In this document: positions 1 to 13,542 of the stretch, one piece after another | Layout: every line of letters begins with the position of its first letter | Numbering within the stretch: the stretch's first letter is position 1 | NCBI GenBank assembly: GCA_009741485.1 | Contig: CM019215.1 | Span: 74,839,735-74,903,734, forward strand | DNA from: Malurus cyaneus samueli | Taxonomy: Eukaryota > Chordata > Aves > Passeriformes > Maluridae | Reading direction: 5' to 3' | DNA length: 64,000 nt | Made by a program: the position numbers and the translations under genes | The notes under the pieces: generated by a model | The model's database searches: none | What the model was told of the DNA's origin: nothing | Seen by the model: only the letters and a program-made list of their open reading frames with translations

Positions 1-170
1 TATTTTCACAAATCATTATGAGAGGGCTGGAGAGGAAGTACATTTGATAAAGACATTTTAGAATACCTCTGCTATATTTAAAATTTGGATGTTAGTACTT
101 ACATCATCACAGCAACTTCCATTACCCACACTAGTTAAATTTTAAGAAAATATTTCCCAAACTAATCAGA
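1..170. other. Unassigned AT-rich flank
   Basis: No open frame, repeat family or RNA gene is recognisable. It is the left flank of the long CR1 that becomes recognisable around base 171; that 5' boundary is approximate because CR1 copies are usually 5'-truncated at arbitrary points. Confidence 0.5.
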
Positions 171-2282
171 GACTTTGAGACTGGAGGCATCCTCAGCTGC
201 AGTGATCATGCATTGGTGGGGTTTGCAATCCTAAAGGAAATGGATCACTTACAGAGTAACATTTTCTGAACTTCAGGAAAGCAAATTTCCAGCTCTTTGA
301 AGATTCAAGAGAGGATCCCCTGGGAAACTGCCCTCAGGGACAAGAGAGCAGAACAGAGCCAGCAGATCTTTAAGGAAGTCTTCCAGGGAGCGCAAAACTA
401 TCAATCCCCAGGAGCAAGAAACTGGGCAAGGAAGGCAAGACCTGGTATGTTTGAGTAGAAAACTATTGGTAAAATTAAACAGAAAATGCAAATGCACAGA
501 GAGTGGAAAAAAGGACAGACAACTTGGGAAGAGTGTAGAGGTGAAGTTTGGGTGTGTAGGGATGGAGTGAGGAAGGCCAAGCTGAAGCTAGAACTGAACC
601 TGACAAGAGATACAAAGAATAACAGGAAGGTAGGTACAGGTACATTAACCAGGAAAAGAAAGTCAAAGAAGGAGTATCCTCTAATAAACAATGACAGCAA
701 ACTGGTAAAAAGAGACCAGGAGAAGGCTGAGGTACTCAACCTCTTTGCCTCAGTCTTCAATGGCAACCTCTCTTGTCACACCTCTTGTGTGGATGGACAG
801 CAGGATGGGGACAGGAGGAGCAGAGTCCCTCCCACTCTAAGCAAGGATCAGTCTACATGACTGGATAGATGCATCCCAGAACCTTGAGGGAACTGGCTCG
901 TGGAGTTGCCGGGCCACTCTCTATGATATTTGAAAATAAATGGCAGTCAGGTGAAGTCCCAAGTGACTGGAAAAAGCTAAACATTTTAAACACATCTCTA
1001 AAAAGTGTAGAAAGGAGGACCATGGTTACCTCCAACCTGTCAGCCTCAGCTCTGTGCTTGGGAATATCATGAAAGAAATCCTCCCGGAAGCTTTGCTAAG
1101 GTACATGGAGGTCAGGGAGGTGATTTAGGACAGTCGGTGAAGCTTCACCAAGGGCAGGCCTGCCTGACCAACTGAGTGGCCATCTATGACAGGGTAACTA
1201 CCTCAGTGGATGTGGGAAGGACTATTAAAAGCCTTTGACATGAACTTCCAGAATAAACTTTTCTCTAAATTTGAGATGAATTAGAGAAGAGAACTGTTTG
1301 GTGGATATGGAATTGGTTGGATGGTCACATCCAGAAAATAGTGCTCAATGGCTCAAAATCTCAGTGGACATCAGTGGAAAGTGGTGTCACCTGGGGTTCT
1401 GTATTGGAATCAATGTTATTTAATATCCTCATTAATGACATGGGCAATGACAAAGGCATGCAGATGACACCAAGCTGTGTGGTGCAGCTGGCACACCTGA
1501 GGCATCCGGAGGGAGACAGACAAGCCCAAGAAGGGGTCCCATGGGAATCTCATGAGGTTCCACAAGACTAAGTGCAAGGGGTCAGGGCAGCTGCCAGTAC
1601 CAACCCAGGCTGGGGATGAGCAGACCCAGAGCAGCCCTGCTGAGAAGGATTTTGGATGCTGGAGAGGCTGAGACGTGACCCAGCCATGTGCACTCACAGC
1701 CCAGAGAGCCAAACGTGTCCTGGGCTGCATCCAAAGCAGCGTGGGCAGCAGGGGAGGGAGGGGATTCTGATCCTCTGCTCTGCTCTGGTGAAACCCCACC
1801 TGGAACACTGCATCCAGATCTGGAGACACAGCACAGGAAGGACCTGTTGGAGCGAGTCCAGAGGAGGGACACCAAGATGATTAGAGGAATAGAAAATCAC
1901 TCCTGCAAGGAAAAGCAGAGAGATTTGGGATTGTTCAGCCTGGAAAAGAGAAGGCTCAGGGGTGATCTAATTGCATCCTTCTATTACCTGAAGGAAGCCT
2001 ACAAAAAGGAGAGACTATTTCCAAGGGCATGTACTGAAAGGACAAAGGGGAATGATTTCAAACTGAGCTACACCAGGTTTATTGTGAGGCTATACTGTAA
2101 GGAGGCATTGGCCCAGGTTTCCCAGAGAAGCTGTGGATGATCCATCCCTGGGAGTATTCAAGGCCAGGTTGGATAGAACTTTGAGCAAGCTGGTCTAGTG
2201 GAAGGTGTCCCTGTCCATGGCAAGGGGATTGGAAACAGGCAGTCTTTAAGGTCCCTTCCAATCCAAGCCATTCTAGGATTCT
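171..2282 (+). mobile_element. CR1 LINE, 5'-truncated and decayed, with ORF2/RT relics and 3' end
   Basis: A non-LTR retrotransposon of the CR1 family, the main LINE of birds. The sequence follows CR1 ORF2 from a point downstream of the endonuclease region: 'gggaaactgccctcaggg' near 330, the linker before the reverse transcriptase near 690-830, then the start of the RT domain. A frame at 869-1072 reads LRELARGVAGPLSMIFENK and SGEVPSDWKK, matching the conserved N-terminal RT block. The catalytic Ala-Asp-Asp-Thr-Lys-Leu codons lie at 1460-1477 in a different frame from the preceding ORF. The C-terminal block is readable in the frame at 1688-2140 (GLFSLEKRRLRGDLIA, TERTKGNDFKL). The element ends with the CR1 3' signature and an attctaggattct tail at about 2269-2282. 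Several frame changes and in-frame stops, plus missing pieces of the central RT, show that it is dead. The family is secure; the subfamily is not assigned. Confidence 0.95.
1460..1477 (+). pseudogene. Relic of the CR1 reverse-transcriptase catalytic (F/Y)ADD motif
   Basis: Codons GCA GAT GAC ACC AAG CTG give Ala-Asp-Asp-Thr-Lys-Leu, the metal-binding motif of the CR1 RT (normally FADDTKL). The preceding aromatic codon is not preserved and the motif is out of frame with the longest neighbouring ORF (1317-1571). The polymerase is therefore a pseudogene. Confidence 0.8.
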
Positions 2283-5200
2283 TACATTACTAATTTTACT
2301 TAGTGCTGGGAAGAGAGGTGGTATGCAGTGGTGAGTTCAGATGTGTGCCCTTGCATGTTCAGTGATTAAGAAGAGAACTGTGCTAGTAGGCACAGCTTCT
2401 TAGTTTTTTAACTGGTCTCTATGCAAGTTTATATTTCCTTAAGCTGTCTCTGTTATGTATTGATGCTTGGGTGGTTAGGAAAGGATCTGCAATTGTACAT
2501 AGGTGTTTTTGTACTGAATAATCAGTCTGAAGGAAACTAATTTTATTTTGTGAGTGACGTTTTCTCACCTTGACTCAGACGCAATTCAGCAGGTGATTCA
2601 GGGGCTGTTCGTAATTCAAATAATATTTATTTCTCAGTTCTGCAGTAATTGGTAAATTCTCATTTCAGCTGTGTTTATTGTATAAAAAAAAAACAGGTCT
2701 TGACCTGCTGGCTTGATCTTATTGAAACATCTGCAATTTAAATCACAGGTATAAACCTAATGCAAAGAGCACAGTAAGTTCAAATCCTGAACTCATTTTG
2801 GTAGGTTACGGTGACTGTGCAGAGAAGTAAACATATAAATAAAAACAATTCCCTAACTGCTTATTTTCAGCAGGTCAGGATATGGAATATATCTAACATT
2901 ACTAATTTATAGCACTATCGTCTAAAGAAGTAAATTAACATCTTGACATTTGTACTACAAGTTTCTCTGCACACTAATACATTATGAGAAATTTGACAGA
3001 ATATTTGTCTAATGTGTAAATGCATGTGTGAGTTGCATGTATGTGATGGAAAAAAAATGAGTTATCACATAAAGATTAAAAAAATAAAATCAAACATAGA
3101 GCTATTAAATATTCATATTTAATATGCCTAAGAAAAAAGTTAATTTTTCTTAAATAAATACTTAGGTTGAATAAATTATATTTTGGAATTTCAATTTCAT
3201 GTAGCAAGGTGATATAATGATTAAGGTAACTACGTAATGTTAACACAAACTTATCCCTCCTTCTTTTCTGTGCCAAAACAAACAGGTTTAGGGAAATAAA
3301 CCCAATGACTATTCACAAGATTGTACTTGATTTCTACTACCTAAGTTACCATTCCCCACCAATCAAAAAGTTGACTGACTGTACTCCTTTCTAGTTTCCT
3401 TTTGTCAGTGAATTGCACTGGTTAAAGCTGTACCTGTTGTAAGAGAGCATTGATTCAGGGAGAAACATTTGTGGGAGGACCTGAATCAAAACTTTTACTT
3501 ACTGAAGAGGTGCTCATCGATTTGTAGGTGCCTGGATTCCTGATCTATTGCGTGTTTCTTCATATCAATTCTGTAAACAATTATTGGCCAGAGAACCAGC
3601 AGAAGAGACACTGCCAAGGTAGCAACAGCCCTCTGGAAGAGGTGAGCAGCTGTTTCAAGCTGCAATTTGAGTATTCTGATGTGGGACTAAGTTGCCCAAC
3701 TGGAACAACTTGCTAGGAGTAGCATTCCTAACACTATTAATCTGAGTACAGGCATGTTCTTAATGAAAGCAAGAAGAACTACTTTGTTCAAAAACAGAGC
3801 AGTAAACGCTGATCTTTCTCCACTGCCAAAAACAGATCACTGCAAAGGCTATCTTGAAGTGAGACATTACCATTTAACTTTCTTGCACAAGATATAATAC
3901 TAAAGAGTACAACTGGTATAGACTTCTTGTTTCTCTGGATAGCTCTTAGGAAAAAAAAATTCCCAAATCAACAAATCTATTCAAAAATTTCCCTGAAAAG
4001 TCCTGTCATTTTGCCAGATTTTAACCTTTGGACATTTTCCTTGCAGACTAAAAATGCCTGACTTTCATTTTTGCATGTTGAAGGACCTTTTTGCATTTTG
4101 TTATGATAGCAGAAGTAGGTTGGGGAGCAGATGCTCTGACTGTGTAGACTTTAATGGTGCCCCAGACAACTTTCAGTTCAAAGCTCTAAGATCCTGTCCA
4201 TGAATGTGATGACTTTAATGTTTCCTAGCATGCTCAGTTTCATAACTTGGCAAAACAAAACCTCAATAAGCATTTTTCTGCCTCTAATAGTTGACAGAAG
4301 ATGTTTTTCTCTTCAATGTGTCTTAATTTCCTAATTTGGATAAGTGTATTAAAGATAAATTTTGTAATTTTAGAATTGTGATCAGTCCTTTTGATATATC
4401 TTATTTAGGAACTTTTCTTAGTGAACTTGAAACTATACTAATATTTTTAAACATTTTTTTCATATGATGAAGTTTACTTTTTGATTAATACTGAAATTTA
4501 TAATTTTTATGAGAGTAAAAGCCTTTTGCTAATTCACAGCTTCTGGTTCACTCAGCATTTTAAACAAAACCATAATTTTTAATAATGACTGTTAGTATGT
4601 TCCATTTCAATTTTGAAATAAGAAATTATGAAACTGACTGTCAAGGCAATTATGTTGGAAAGAATTTAGCTAGAGGTAATTATAGCATGAGATTGGCTAT
4701 CCAGGCAACTATTAACTAACTACATAAACCTTTGGGAAATTATGCATTTTTTTCATAATCCAGAAATTAATTTTCTTCACCCTCTGTATACTCTATGGTA
4801 TACATTGTTGTTCATAAATCTTCGTGCAAAGAATCAAATATTTTATCATGTTTGAACACTGTTTCTTCCTTCAATACCTGTTTCATTTCTTTCAGTCTCT
4901 GACATTAATAACTCTTCATTTACATAGGAGGTTACTTGCTGGTAACAACCAGAGAAAGGAGATTTCATTATGGCATGAAAAGACATGTGATGGCAAAAGC
5001 TGGTAAGAGCTAGATAGAACCAGCTTGTTTGTTTTCATTCCAGCCTTTAAGCAACACAAGTGAGGTACGTTATAGCAATGGTGATACACAGCTTTGAAGT
5101 AGTGTGTTGATGAGTTAAATCTCCTAGGTTTAGGTGCTCCCTAGAAGGAAATTGTAAACATTTTTCCAGTAAAGAATCTGCTTTGGTTTAACATGTGTTC

Positions 5201-8200
5201 TCCCCCCACACACACCCAGGCAGTCTGTGAAATACCAGTTGAGATGTACCCATCTGTTTTTTGAAAATAAAAAACCTAAATTAAACTTTATATTTATGAT
5301 TTAATGAATCTCTGAAAACAAACTATACAGTCATATGAAATTAGAACATTCACACTGTTTAAAAAATCAACACATTTATAATAAACACATACTTTCAATC
5401 TTAAAATATAAGTTAGTTCAATAAAAACCAGACATTGAGATATGACATAACTGAGTGGCCCAGACAGTGACCCCTAAAGGTTAGAAGGCACTCTCCAAAC
5501 CTGACTAGACAGGAAAGCATGCACTGTGGTTAATCAAGCAATCTATTGCATTCACCTGCCCTACATATTATTTCTTAGAAATTTTAACTCTTGCTGAAAG
5601 AAGTTGTTATTTGGGAAGGCTTCTTTCTGAGAGAGAAATCTGTCTGCAATTAATATTTCTGCACTAACTGAAATTTGACAAGACATCTGATTTATATATA
5701 ATTCTCTTCCAAGCCTGTTGAAAGATGGAATATTGAACATATAGGTTTGTGCCGTGTGTCACCACTTGTAAAATCCCTTCACTTGGCAGATTTATCTTGT
5801 GCTAGCTGCTAGAAATTTTTGTTAGCACAATAACATGAGCCATAATGCAGTGCTGTTGCCTGAGGTTTGGAACAAGGCTTTGCTGTGAAGTGGCAACTGA
5901 TTAAAAAAATATAGAACAACAAATCTTTCTGTCTAGAAAGAAAATATTGACACCAGAGATGAAAAATTAAATACATGAAGATGAAGCAAATCAGTTTATT
6001 GTCAGAACTTGATATTCCTCTTTTGAGCAGAGGAACATTACTCACTTCAAGATATCTTTTTTTAACTTAGTAAAGTAAAAGTACCTTTTTTAACTTAGTA
6101 AATGATTGTTTCAGGATCTGATTTAAAAGATAGGCATGCCATAATGATGTGACTTAATGCTATCTGGAATTGAAAGTGGAAATCTGGAGGTATGCTAAAA
6201 GAGAAATTTGATATAGGGATATCACTGAGATATCATGGTTGATTAAGTAAATTAATTAAATTTATTGAGATAGATACAGTCTTGCTGATATGTTTAGCAA
6301 AACAGTTCTTTCTTGGTGAGTGTGTGAAATCTGGCCGAAATTAACAAGTGATTTCTATTCATTACTCTTTTCCTTAGACCAGCCTTCAGAAAGTAATGTT
6401 ATTGGTCTGTTATTTAGACTGCATTTATGTGCTGACTTTCATTTCAGATTATGCTGTTAATATCTGGGATAATTTAAAGCCACCATTAAGCATCATGTGC
6501 TATTTGCCTAAAATTCAAATCTGTGAGCTGTGTATGGGTCTCACTGATTTTTGAAAGAAGTCATCTAATGACCAAAAAAGATGGTATGAACTTCCTCATT
6601 CCCTCACTGTGGAGGAATGTAGAGAATTTCACACATGCAAATCTACCAATTCATAGAAAACAGGAAGAAAACATTTTATATATGAAAAAGATTCGTCATG
6701 GGAACTGTCTGTCTTTTGTTGAGGTTGATATTATCTAAAGGGACTGGAGAATGTGAGCCAGCTGACAAGCTTGCTTTTCACTGTTTGGCACAACTGACCC
6801 AGAAGGTCCCAGAAGCCACAGGCCAGGAAGGTTTCCTGGCAATTTGACCATCTTTCTTCTTTGCAGACAGTCTACCAGACTCCTTTTGGCTTCTGGGGCA
6901 TTTGCCAAGTAATCTTTCTGTGAACCAGGATTTGCAGCATGGTAAATATTTAGATTTATTTGTAATTTAAAAGTTTGAAATATGAAAATCCTATTTTGCT
7001 ATTTGTCCTCTTCTGATTTCAGTTTATTTCTAAATGGTAAAATTCTTAATTAAGGTGTGCTGGGGGTGTAGTACTCACTTTTTCTATGAACTATCTTGCC
7101 TATGCCAATAATTTAAAAAAAATATGTATCTATCTCAGCTAGAGTGTTGCAGGCAGCTTGTGGCAAAGATGACACAGAAGGAAAATGCTTTCTTGACATA
7201 GAAAGAAAGCTGTAGACTATCTGCTTTCATTGAAATAGTGTCCTTCATTGAGGTCCATTTGTAAACCAACACCTTTTCCTTTTGTAAAAAGAGCTGAAAA
7301 TCTTCCACATGTTTAAGTTCTTAAATAAATCATAGAAGCTTAATTGCATGCCATACAAATGGTGATTTTAAGTGGATTTTTTTTTTCATTTAGCTTTCAA
7401 TTCTGTTTGGATTCTTACCAGGGGAGCTTGGCACTGGACCCAGCAAGCTAAGGAATGTTTTTTCTCCCCTAAAGAACTTGCACTTCAAAATGCAACAAGC
7501 CATGGTGAGCAAGGGGTCGAAAATGGAAATATGAAGGCAGAAGCACATTGATGGTATCCTGTGGTTATTTAGTAAAGCATGGCCATAACTGAGCCAGTTT
7601 TATTTTACTTACTTTGGTAGTTTGAGGCTTTTGAGGAGTTAGAAAGCATGAACTCTATATGAACTATGGTTTTCTGGGTGCCTGATGGCTGAGCTGCAAG
7701 GCTCTCAAGATGCATGTAATTGAAAAGACAACATATATTGGTGTGTCAGGAAACATCACTTACATCTTTTTATGCTGCATTTAGATCTTATGGAAACTTA
7801 ACAGCAGACACTCCCTCAGGTCTAGAATAGCCATTATGAATGGACTCCTACAAACAAGTGAACAAATACTGACTTTTTAAAAACTTGTCCTCTGGAAAAT
7901 ACATTTGGGTAAAGTCAGTGGAAAAGTAGAACATTAATGGATTTATTATGGTTAGCACAGCATGTTTTCAATGACAACTAGTCCTTGACTTAGTGTTCAG
8001 TGCTTGAGGTGGAGGGTGAGGAGTGGGGAAAATGGCTTTACTTTTCTTTAATCATGATCTAATTACCATAGCTACATGAATGGGGAGGAATAACATGCTC
8101 GAATTTCTAAGTATGTGAATTCTGACCTGCAAGCATTTCCTAGCACATAGTGCTTAACAGAACTGGAAAACCTGCAGAGCTGTACTTCTAAGTAGTAACT

Positions 8201-8551
8201 TCTGCCTTCTTGTTTGCTTGAATAGGGAAGATCTTTAACACTTCATGAGTTTTAGAATTAAACGGGTGTGAAGTACGTTCTTCAGTAGATGCACAAAGTC
8301 TAAAGACAGAGCAGCCCTCTGAATGGGCTGAAAACTGCAGGATTAGCAGGCTATTAAAGGGTCTAACTCTCTTTTCCTAAAGGTGATAAATATAGAGTGC
8401 TAAGAGTCTTTCTCAGGACTGTCTTAAACATTCTTACAGTCAGAAGATAAGTAATACTGAGGCTGATTTCTTTACTGACAGTTCCTCAATAAAATACTTT
8501 CTTAAAAATATGACAAGCTTCCTCAGCAAGAGAACTAAAGGCTGAACACTA
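2283..8551. other. No gene seen; AT-rich unassigned DNA
   Basis: Only short open frames (all under 80 codons) occur, none with recognisable protein similarity, and codon patterns look random. There is one short direct repeat (6056-6102, listed separately). No transposon family, tRNA or CpG-rich promoter-like segment is evident. Old unrecognised repeats or conserved noncoding elements cannot be excluded by eye. Confidence 0.5.
6056..6102. repeat. Short direct repeat, period about 28
   Basis: An approximately 18-base stretch (ctttttt-aacttagtaaa) occurs at 6056-6074 and again at 6085-6102, separated by about 10 bases. It is a small local duplication, probably replication slippage. Confidence 0.8.
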
Positions 8552-8565
8552 TTTTTTTTTTTTTT
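8552..8565. repeat. Homopolymer T run
   Basis: Fourteen consecutive T residues. No adjacent retroposon body is recognised that would explain it as a poly(A) tail. Confidence 0.9.
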
Positions 8566-8781
8566 GAGATAAGGCTCAGTTTCTCAAAAGAACAAAATTG
8601 AATTTACCTTAATTTAGTTTGCTGATTTTTCTGGGCAGGTTTCTGGAGAGTAAGACACAGCCTTAAACAGGCTAGGGTTTATTGGTTTGTGCAAAAGGAA
8701 GTTTGCAATTAAATGCTTTGTCCTTTAGTCTTTTACAAAGGATCTTCCAGGAAATGGCAAAAGTATCCTATTGATGATTGC

Positions 8782-8804
8782 TTTTTTTTTTTTTTTTTTT
8801 TTTT
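8782..8804. repeat. Poly(T) tract
   Basis: About 23 uninterrupted T residues, a likely length-variable microsatellite. Confidence 0.95.
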
Positions 8805-9779
8805 ATGCACAGTCTTTAAAAAAAAAGCTGTCCCAGAATGATGTAACCTCATGGATGAAAATCCTTTAAGGGTAAATTGAAGCTTAACTTCCTACTGAGG
8901 CAGCAGGCACCGTCCTGGTACCTCGATGATACTCGTAGAGAGCCATCTGGAGCTCATTAACAGGAATTAAAAATACTATGAAGAAGGAATGCTAAAGGAT
9001 ATCTGCCACTAAACAATTGTGAGCAGCAGATGATACCATGAAAGTATTACCTCTCTGCCTTTCCTGGCACCTTCATTTCTGGACCAAGCAACAATCAAAA
9101 AGAAGTGACTGTAGAAAGGATAAATCTGATGAATGCTTTTCAGAATTACATCACTTACCTGAAAGTGACTTTTTTTCTGTATGACATATGCTCTCTAACA
9201 TTTTCAAAAGAGCACTAATGCCCTAAATTTTCAGTTTTTCTCTCTCCCCATTTGTTTTGCCTATGCAGAACTATTAAATAACCCACATGCTCTTAACTTG
9301 CACTGTATTTTCATTACTTATTGGTTTTGCTAAACTATAGTATGTGCAATATAGAATTTGTTCAGCTTTTCAAACTCTGAGAAATCCCACTTTTTAGATA
9401 GATATGGGAGTATTTTTTAAATTATTGCCAAAAAAAGTGGTTTAGAAACAGCTCCATCAGCTATATCCACTTCATGCACAATTTCAGGAGCTGGTTGTCA
9501 GCAGTGAACAAAACCAGATCTTACCAGTTTTTAGTTTTCTTATCTCATAAACATTGCAGCAAGCCATATCTCATGGTGTTACTTGAGGTCTATATGGAAA
9601 CAAAAAAAACCTGTTGCCATAAAGCAAAAATAGTAAGAAAAACAGAACTCTTTGCAAGTAAGCAGTAACTGACCCTGCAAACCTATTTAGCTGCAATAAA
9701 TAACCATCTGCTTTATGAGTATTTTTTGTTAATTTTTGTTGTCAATAATAAATGAGTGATACACTTCACACATGATAGG

Positions 9780-9818
9780 TTTTTTTTTGTTGTTGTTGTT
9801 TTTTTTTTTTTTTTTTTT
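9780..9818. repeat. T-rich tract with GTT core
   Basis: A T8 run, then (GTT)n-like units, then a T run of about 20. Simple repeat; no flanking element identified. Confidence 0.95.
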
Positions 9819-12164
9819 ATTACAGTATAGTACTAAACCAGTATTTTGCTTATTAAATTTTGAGAAAGGAACACTGGAATTCAGAAAGTTTTCAAAAGAG
9901 CCATGGAGGTGATCTCAAGAAACTGTCTATTTATGAGCCTGAAACAGCAAAATTTCCAGGTAAAATAGATTCAAGATTGTGACTAAATATGTGAAGTGCC
10001 AGAGATTCTCATAAAGCTGTAGAAATAGGACCCACATTGTGGTTTTCCAGAATGTCAAGAATTATCTGGTAATTTATTTTATTTTTAGCTTTTCAATGGA
10101 ACTTAGCACTGATAGGCTTTTTTTTGTAATACAAGGGTGTTGTTGTGGTTAATGACAATGAAATGACCTTAAATTTAGGTAAGTTTTGAAGGGAAATGAA
10201 AATAAGATCCAACTTAAGCATAGGTTTATTGAATGTAGGAGATAACAACATAGATGGTAGGGGGCCTAGGAAATAAAGCAAGAACTCTAATCAATTGATG
10301 TGAGTAACACTTCATGAGATGTGATAAAAATGGAAAAGAAATAATAGAAAAGGTCACTCAAATAGTTTTTGAATGAAGAAATTCATTGTGAAGTTGCTGG
10401 CAGATTTTAAATTACCCCTCCTGGTATTCACTATTATTTACTTTACATGTTATGGGATTTACTGGTTTATAATGTGTCTCAGGTGAACTTCAGGACTGAA
10501 ACTAAAGTTCAGTGGTGTTTAGTGGTACAAAAGACAGAGATGAGATATGACTGCAAAAACTAATTCTGGAATTTCTGCTGTTTGGAATTTACACCCTGAA
10601 ATTAAAGAAGAGAGACTTGAGTGTCGTAGGTGAAGCTAAAATAAAAATGTGATGCAGCCACTAAAGAAATGAAAGTGTCAGGGAGGGTACAGGTGATGCT
10701 GCCAATATTCCATCAGTCATGAAACCTTTTTGTCTGCAGTGTGGCCATCTCAGCTGTTAAAAGTGCAGCGATGGCTATGAACAAAAATTGGGAGATTGAA
10801 GTAGCTCCTCTCATAAGAAAAATGGTGTGGCATGGCCAGCTCAAGCCAGTGCTTGATTATCTTCATGGGTCAATTAATCTTCTGCAGAAGAGGAATCCTT
10901 GGAAAACTGTAATAGATTAGGGGGGGAGAAGGGAGGGGCAGGAAGAGTTATCAGTGATCAGGGCAATACTTTGTGAAAAGAGCATCTTATGATTTCTGAA
11001 CATATGTGGGACTTCTGTAATAGTGTCAAGCATTGAAAAAGGAGTTTACAGTGTGTCATATAGATCTGGGGAATCAAAGGAACCTAGTGGCAAGGAACAG
11101 CTTTAAAATATTTCTTGATAGTCCATTGTTTGACTATAAAACATATATTACAAATATCTAAACCATTTGACATAGAAAAAGTATAAACATTTTCCACCTT
11201 ATCTATCAAGATAGATACATAGCCAAAAGTTTTAGTAGCTTAGGTAAAAGAATACCTAGATGCATGAATTACACAGAAAACTGACAGATCTCTAAAATGT
11301 TTTTCCTTTAAATATAGTTAATTTACTTAACCAAGCCATGAAACAAGGAAAGAAAATTATTGATGTATGCCACAGCAAGCCCAGCCACAGGTTAGCTTCT
11401 AGTAATCTTTTAGAAGCAATCAAAGATGCTTTAAAAACTTCCTAGAACAAAATGCAAAATGATGGCATTGAATCAAAGAGTTATTTCTCTGGTCTTTTAG
11501 CACATACTTATAGCTGAAAATCTTACTAATTTCCCAGATAACTATTGCAGAACATGTTATAAATTAATTGCCTGTAAATGTAGCTAAGAATCTTATTCTC
11601 AAGTTTAAATTGTCAATAGCTGATTTATTTAGATGTTAGGAAATAAGTAATCTGTATGTGTTGTGGGGTATTTGTTTTTTTTTGGGTTTTTTTTTTTCCC
11701 TGTTATTTCTAATATTAACAAGGGCTTTGAGTGCTGGGTGGGAGAGGGCCTTTTTTATTGTTTGTATAAACTGTGGTATTTTCTGACATTTGCAGTGGCT
11801 GCATACTGGTAAACTGTCTGAGAAAGATGACTTTTAATCTTGTCATTTCCAAAGTTCATGGTCAAGTTTATATGGTCAGGGTCTCAGAGTCATTTGGGGG
11901 AGTAATATCAGAGTTCTAACTGCATACTATGTGAATTATCCATGATGGATACTGTAACTGTTCCTGGAATATGCTTTAATTTGTTGTGTATAATGCAAAA
12001 TCAGCATGATTTTAAATGGACTTTCTTGATTTTGGAAAAGGAAGGTAGGAAAGAATGAGAAAAAAAATACAGTAAATAAAGATGATCAACATGCATTTTC
12101 CTTTCCTGTAATGTTCCTCAAAATAGCCCTAACACAACCATGTAACCAATGTCCCTACAAAGAA

Positions 12165-12207
12165 ACAGAAAAAAAACCCCAAATCCCCAAAACCAAACAA
12201 AATAAAA
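12165..12207. repeat. A/C-rich low-complexity tract
   Basis: Runs of A and C (aaaaaacccc, aaccaaacaaaa) with almost no G or T. It is the complementary-strand form of the G/T tracts seen elsewhere in the window. Confidence 0.8.
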
Positions 12208-13542
12208 TTGTGAATTTCAGTTTTTGTACTGGTTATATTTTATGATTCATCTAGTGATTATAGAGTTATCTTCTTTGGTTATAAAGTAACTTTAAACTGA
12301 AATTTATCAAACAACTTTTACTCAGAGAAGTTTTCACTCTCAAAAATAATAAGAAAAAAGATCTATCCAATCCAGCTAAACAGAAACTGACTATGGCTGG
12401 TTATGCTACTACACCCTGATGTATAAGCTTGAAATAAAAGAAGGAGCTGTTTTAGCAGTAGCATCAAGGCAGAAGACGGGTGCATTTCTTCTTCATTTAG
12501 AATTGCTCTAATGTTATACTTTTTTCTTCTCAGTTTTGGCTAGAGCATTTTTCTTTTGAAACTTTGCCTTAATATGAGAAATTAAGCTTCAGATATAATA
12601 ATTAATCCTCACAGAAGATGATTTCCATTTCAGAAAGCAAATGTTAACTATAAAGGAAGATTCAGTTAAAACTTTATTAAGTGGATTCATTGTGATATCC
12701 AGAGAGCTCATTATTTGCCAGCAGACCAACATAGTTGAAGCAGACTTGAAACTGTTCAACTGATTAAATACTCTCTTATAAAGTTATATCACTTCAAGAT
12801 TAGCAACTTCAATATAATTGTTCTTTTTTATTCTAGTCTCATTCGACTATGAAAACACTTTGCTATTTAACCTGGAATTACTGTTCCATTCCTGAAAAGC
12901 TGGAAAATTAGCCTTAACTCTGACTGGTTTGTGTGTTTCAGCTCCAATCTCTAATGCATGGTGCTACAATTTGCTTAGAAGGGTCAGAATTAATTTTAGT
13001 ATGAAAACCACCTTTTACTGAAGATTCTAAACATCCATACAATACAAATAAAACCTAAATTAGGATATTACTTGGCGCATCTCCATATTTAGGAGAGTAA
13101 GCATTTGTGTCTGTTAAACAACAAATTGGCATAATTAATAAAATACGGATTTTTATGACTCAGCAAGATTGATGTATCTTGTAACCAGTGTTGTTTTACT
13201 ATAGGAGAACATGAAAAAGGTAGTCATTTCTCTGAAAAGTGTTCCAAGTTCACACAATGATGAACTTGCTGGTTCATTCATTGCTGAAATAAAAATTCTG
13301 TGTGGGAGACTGTCTAAACTAATATATCCACTGAAGACTTGCTGCATTAACAATACTTCTTATGGCTGTGCTAGCACAGCAAAAAAGAGGAGAGTGGCAT
13401 TGTCCTCTGTCCTACTCTGAGAAACTTTGAACCAATTCACTTCTAAACAACAAAAAACTTAACCTAAAAATGTACTAATTTTAAAATAATAGAACATCAT
13501 TAATTGGTTTTGTCCATATAGGACTAAGAAGTATAAAACAAG

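Larger units (their letters stand above)
8566..13542. other. No gene seen; AT-rich unassigned DNA with homopolymers
   Basis: No convincing coding or RNA gene. The longest open frames are about 60-70 codons with no familiar motif. Apart from T/G and A/C runs (listed separately) nothing repetitive is recognised. A segment at 10660-10920 is somewhat less AT-rich and reads like old transposon or unique DNA, but I cannot assign it. Confidence 0.45.

Noticed and set aside
1416..1900. Several minus-strand frames over the CR1 at 1.4-1.9 kb
   Set aside because: Antisense shadows of the CR1 ORF2 relic, which lies on the + strand.
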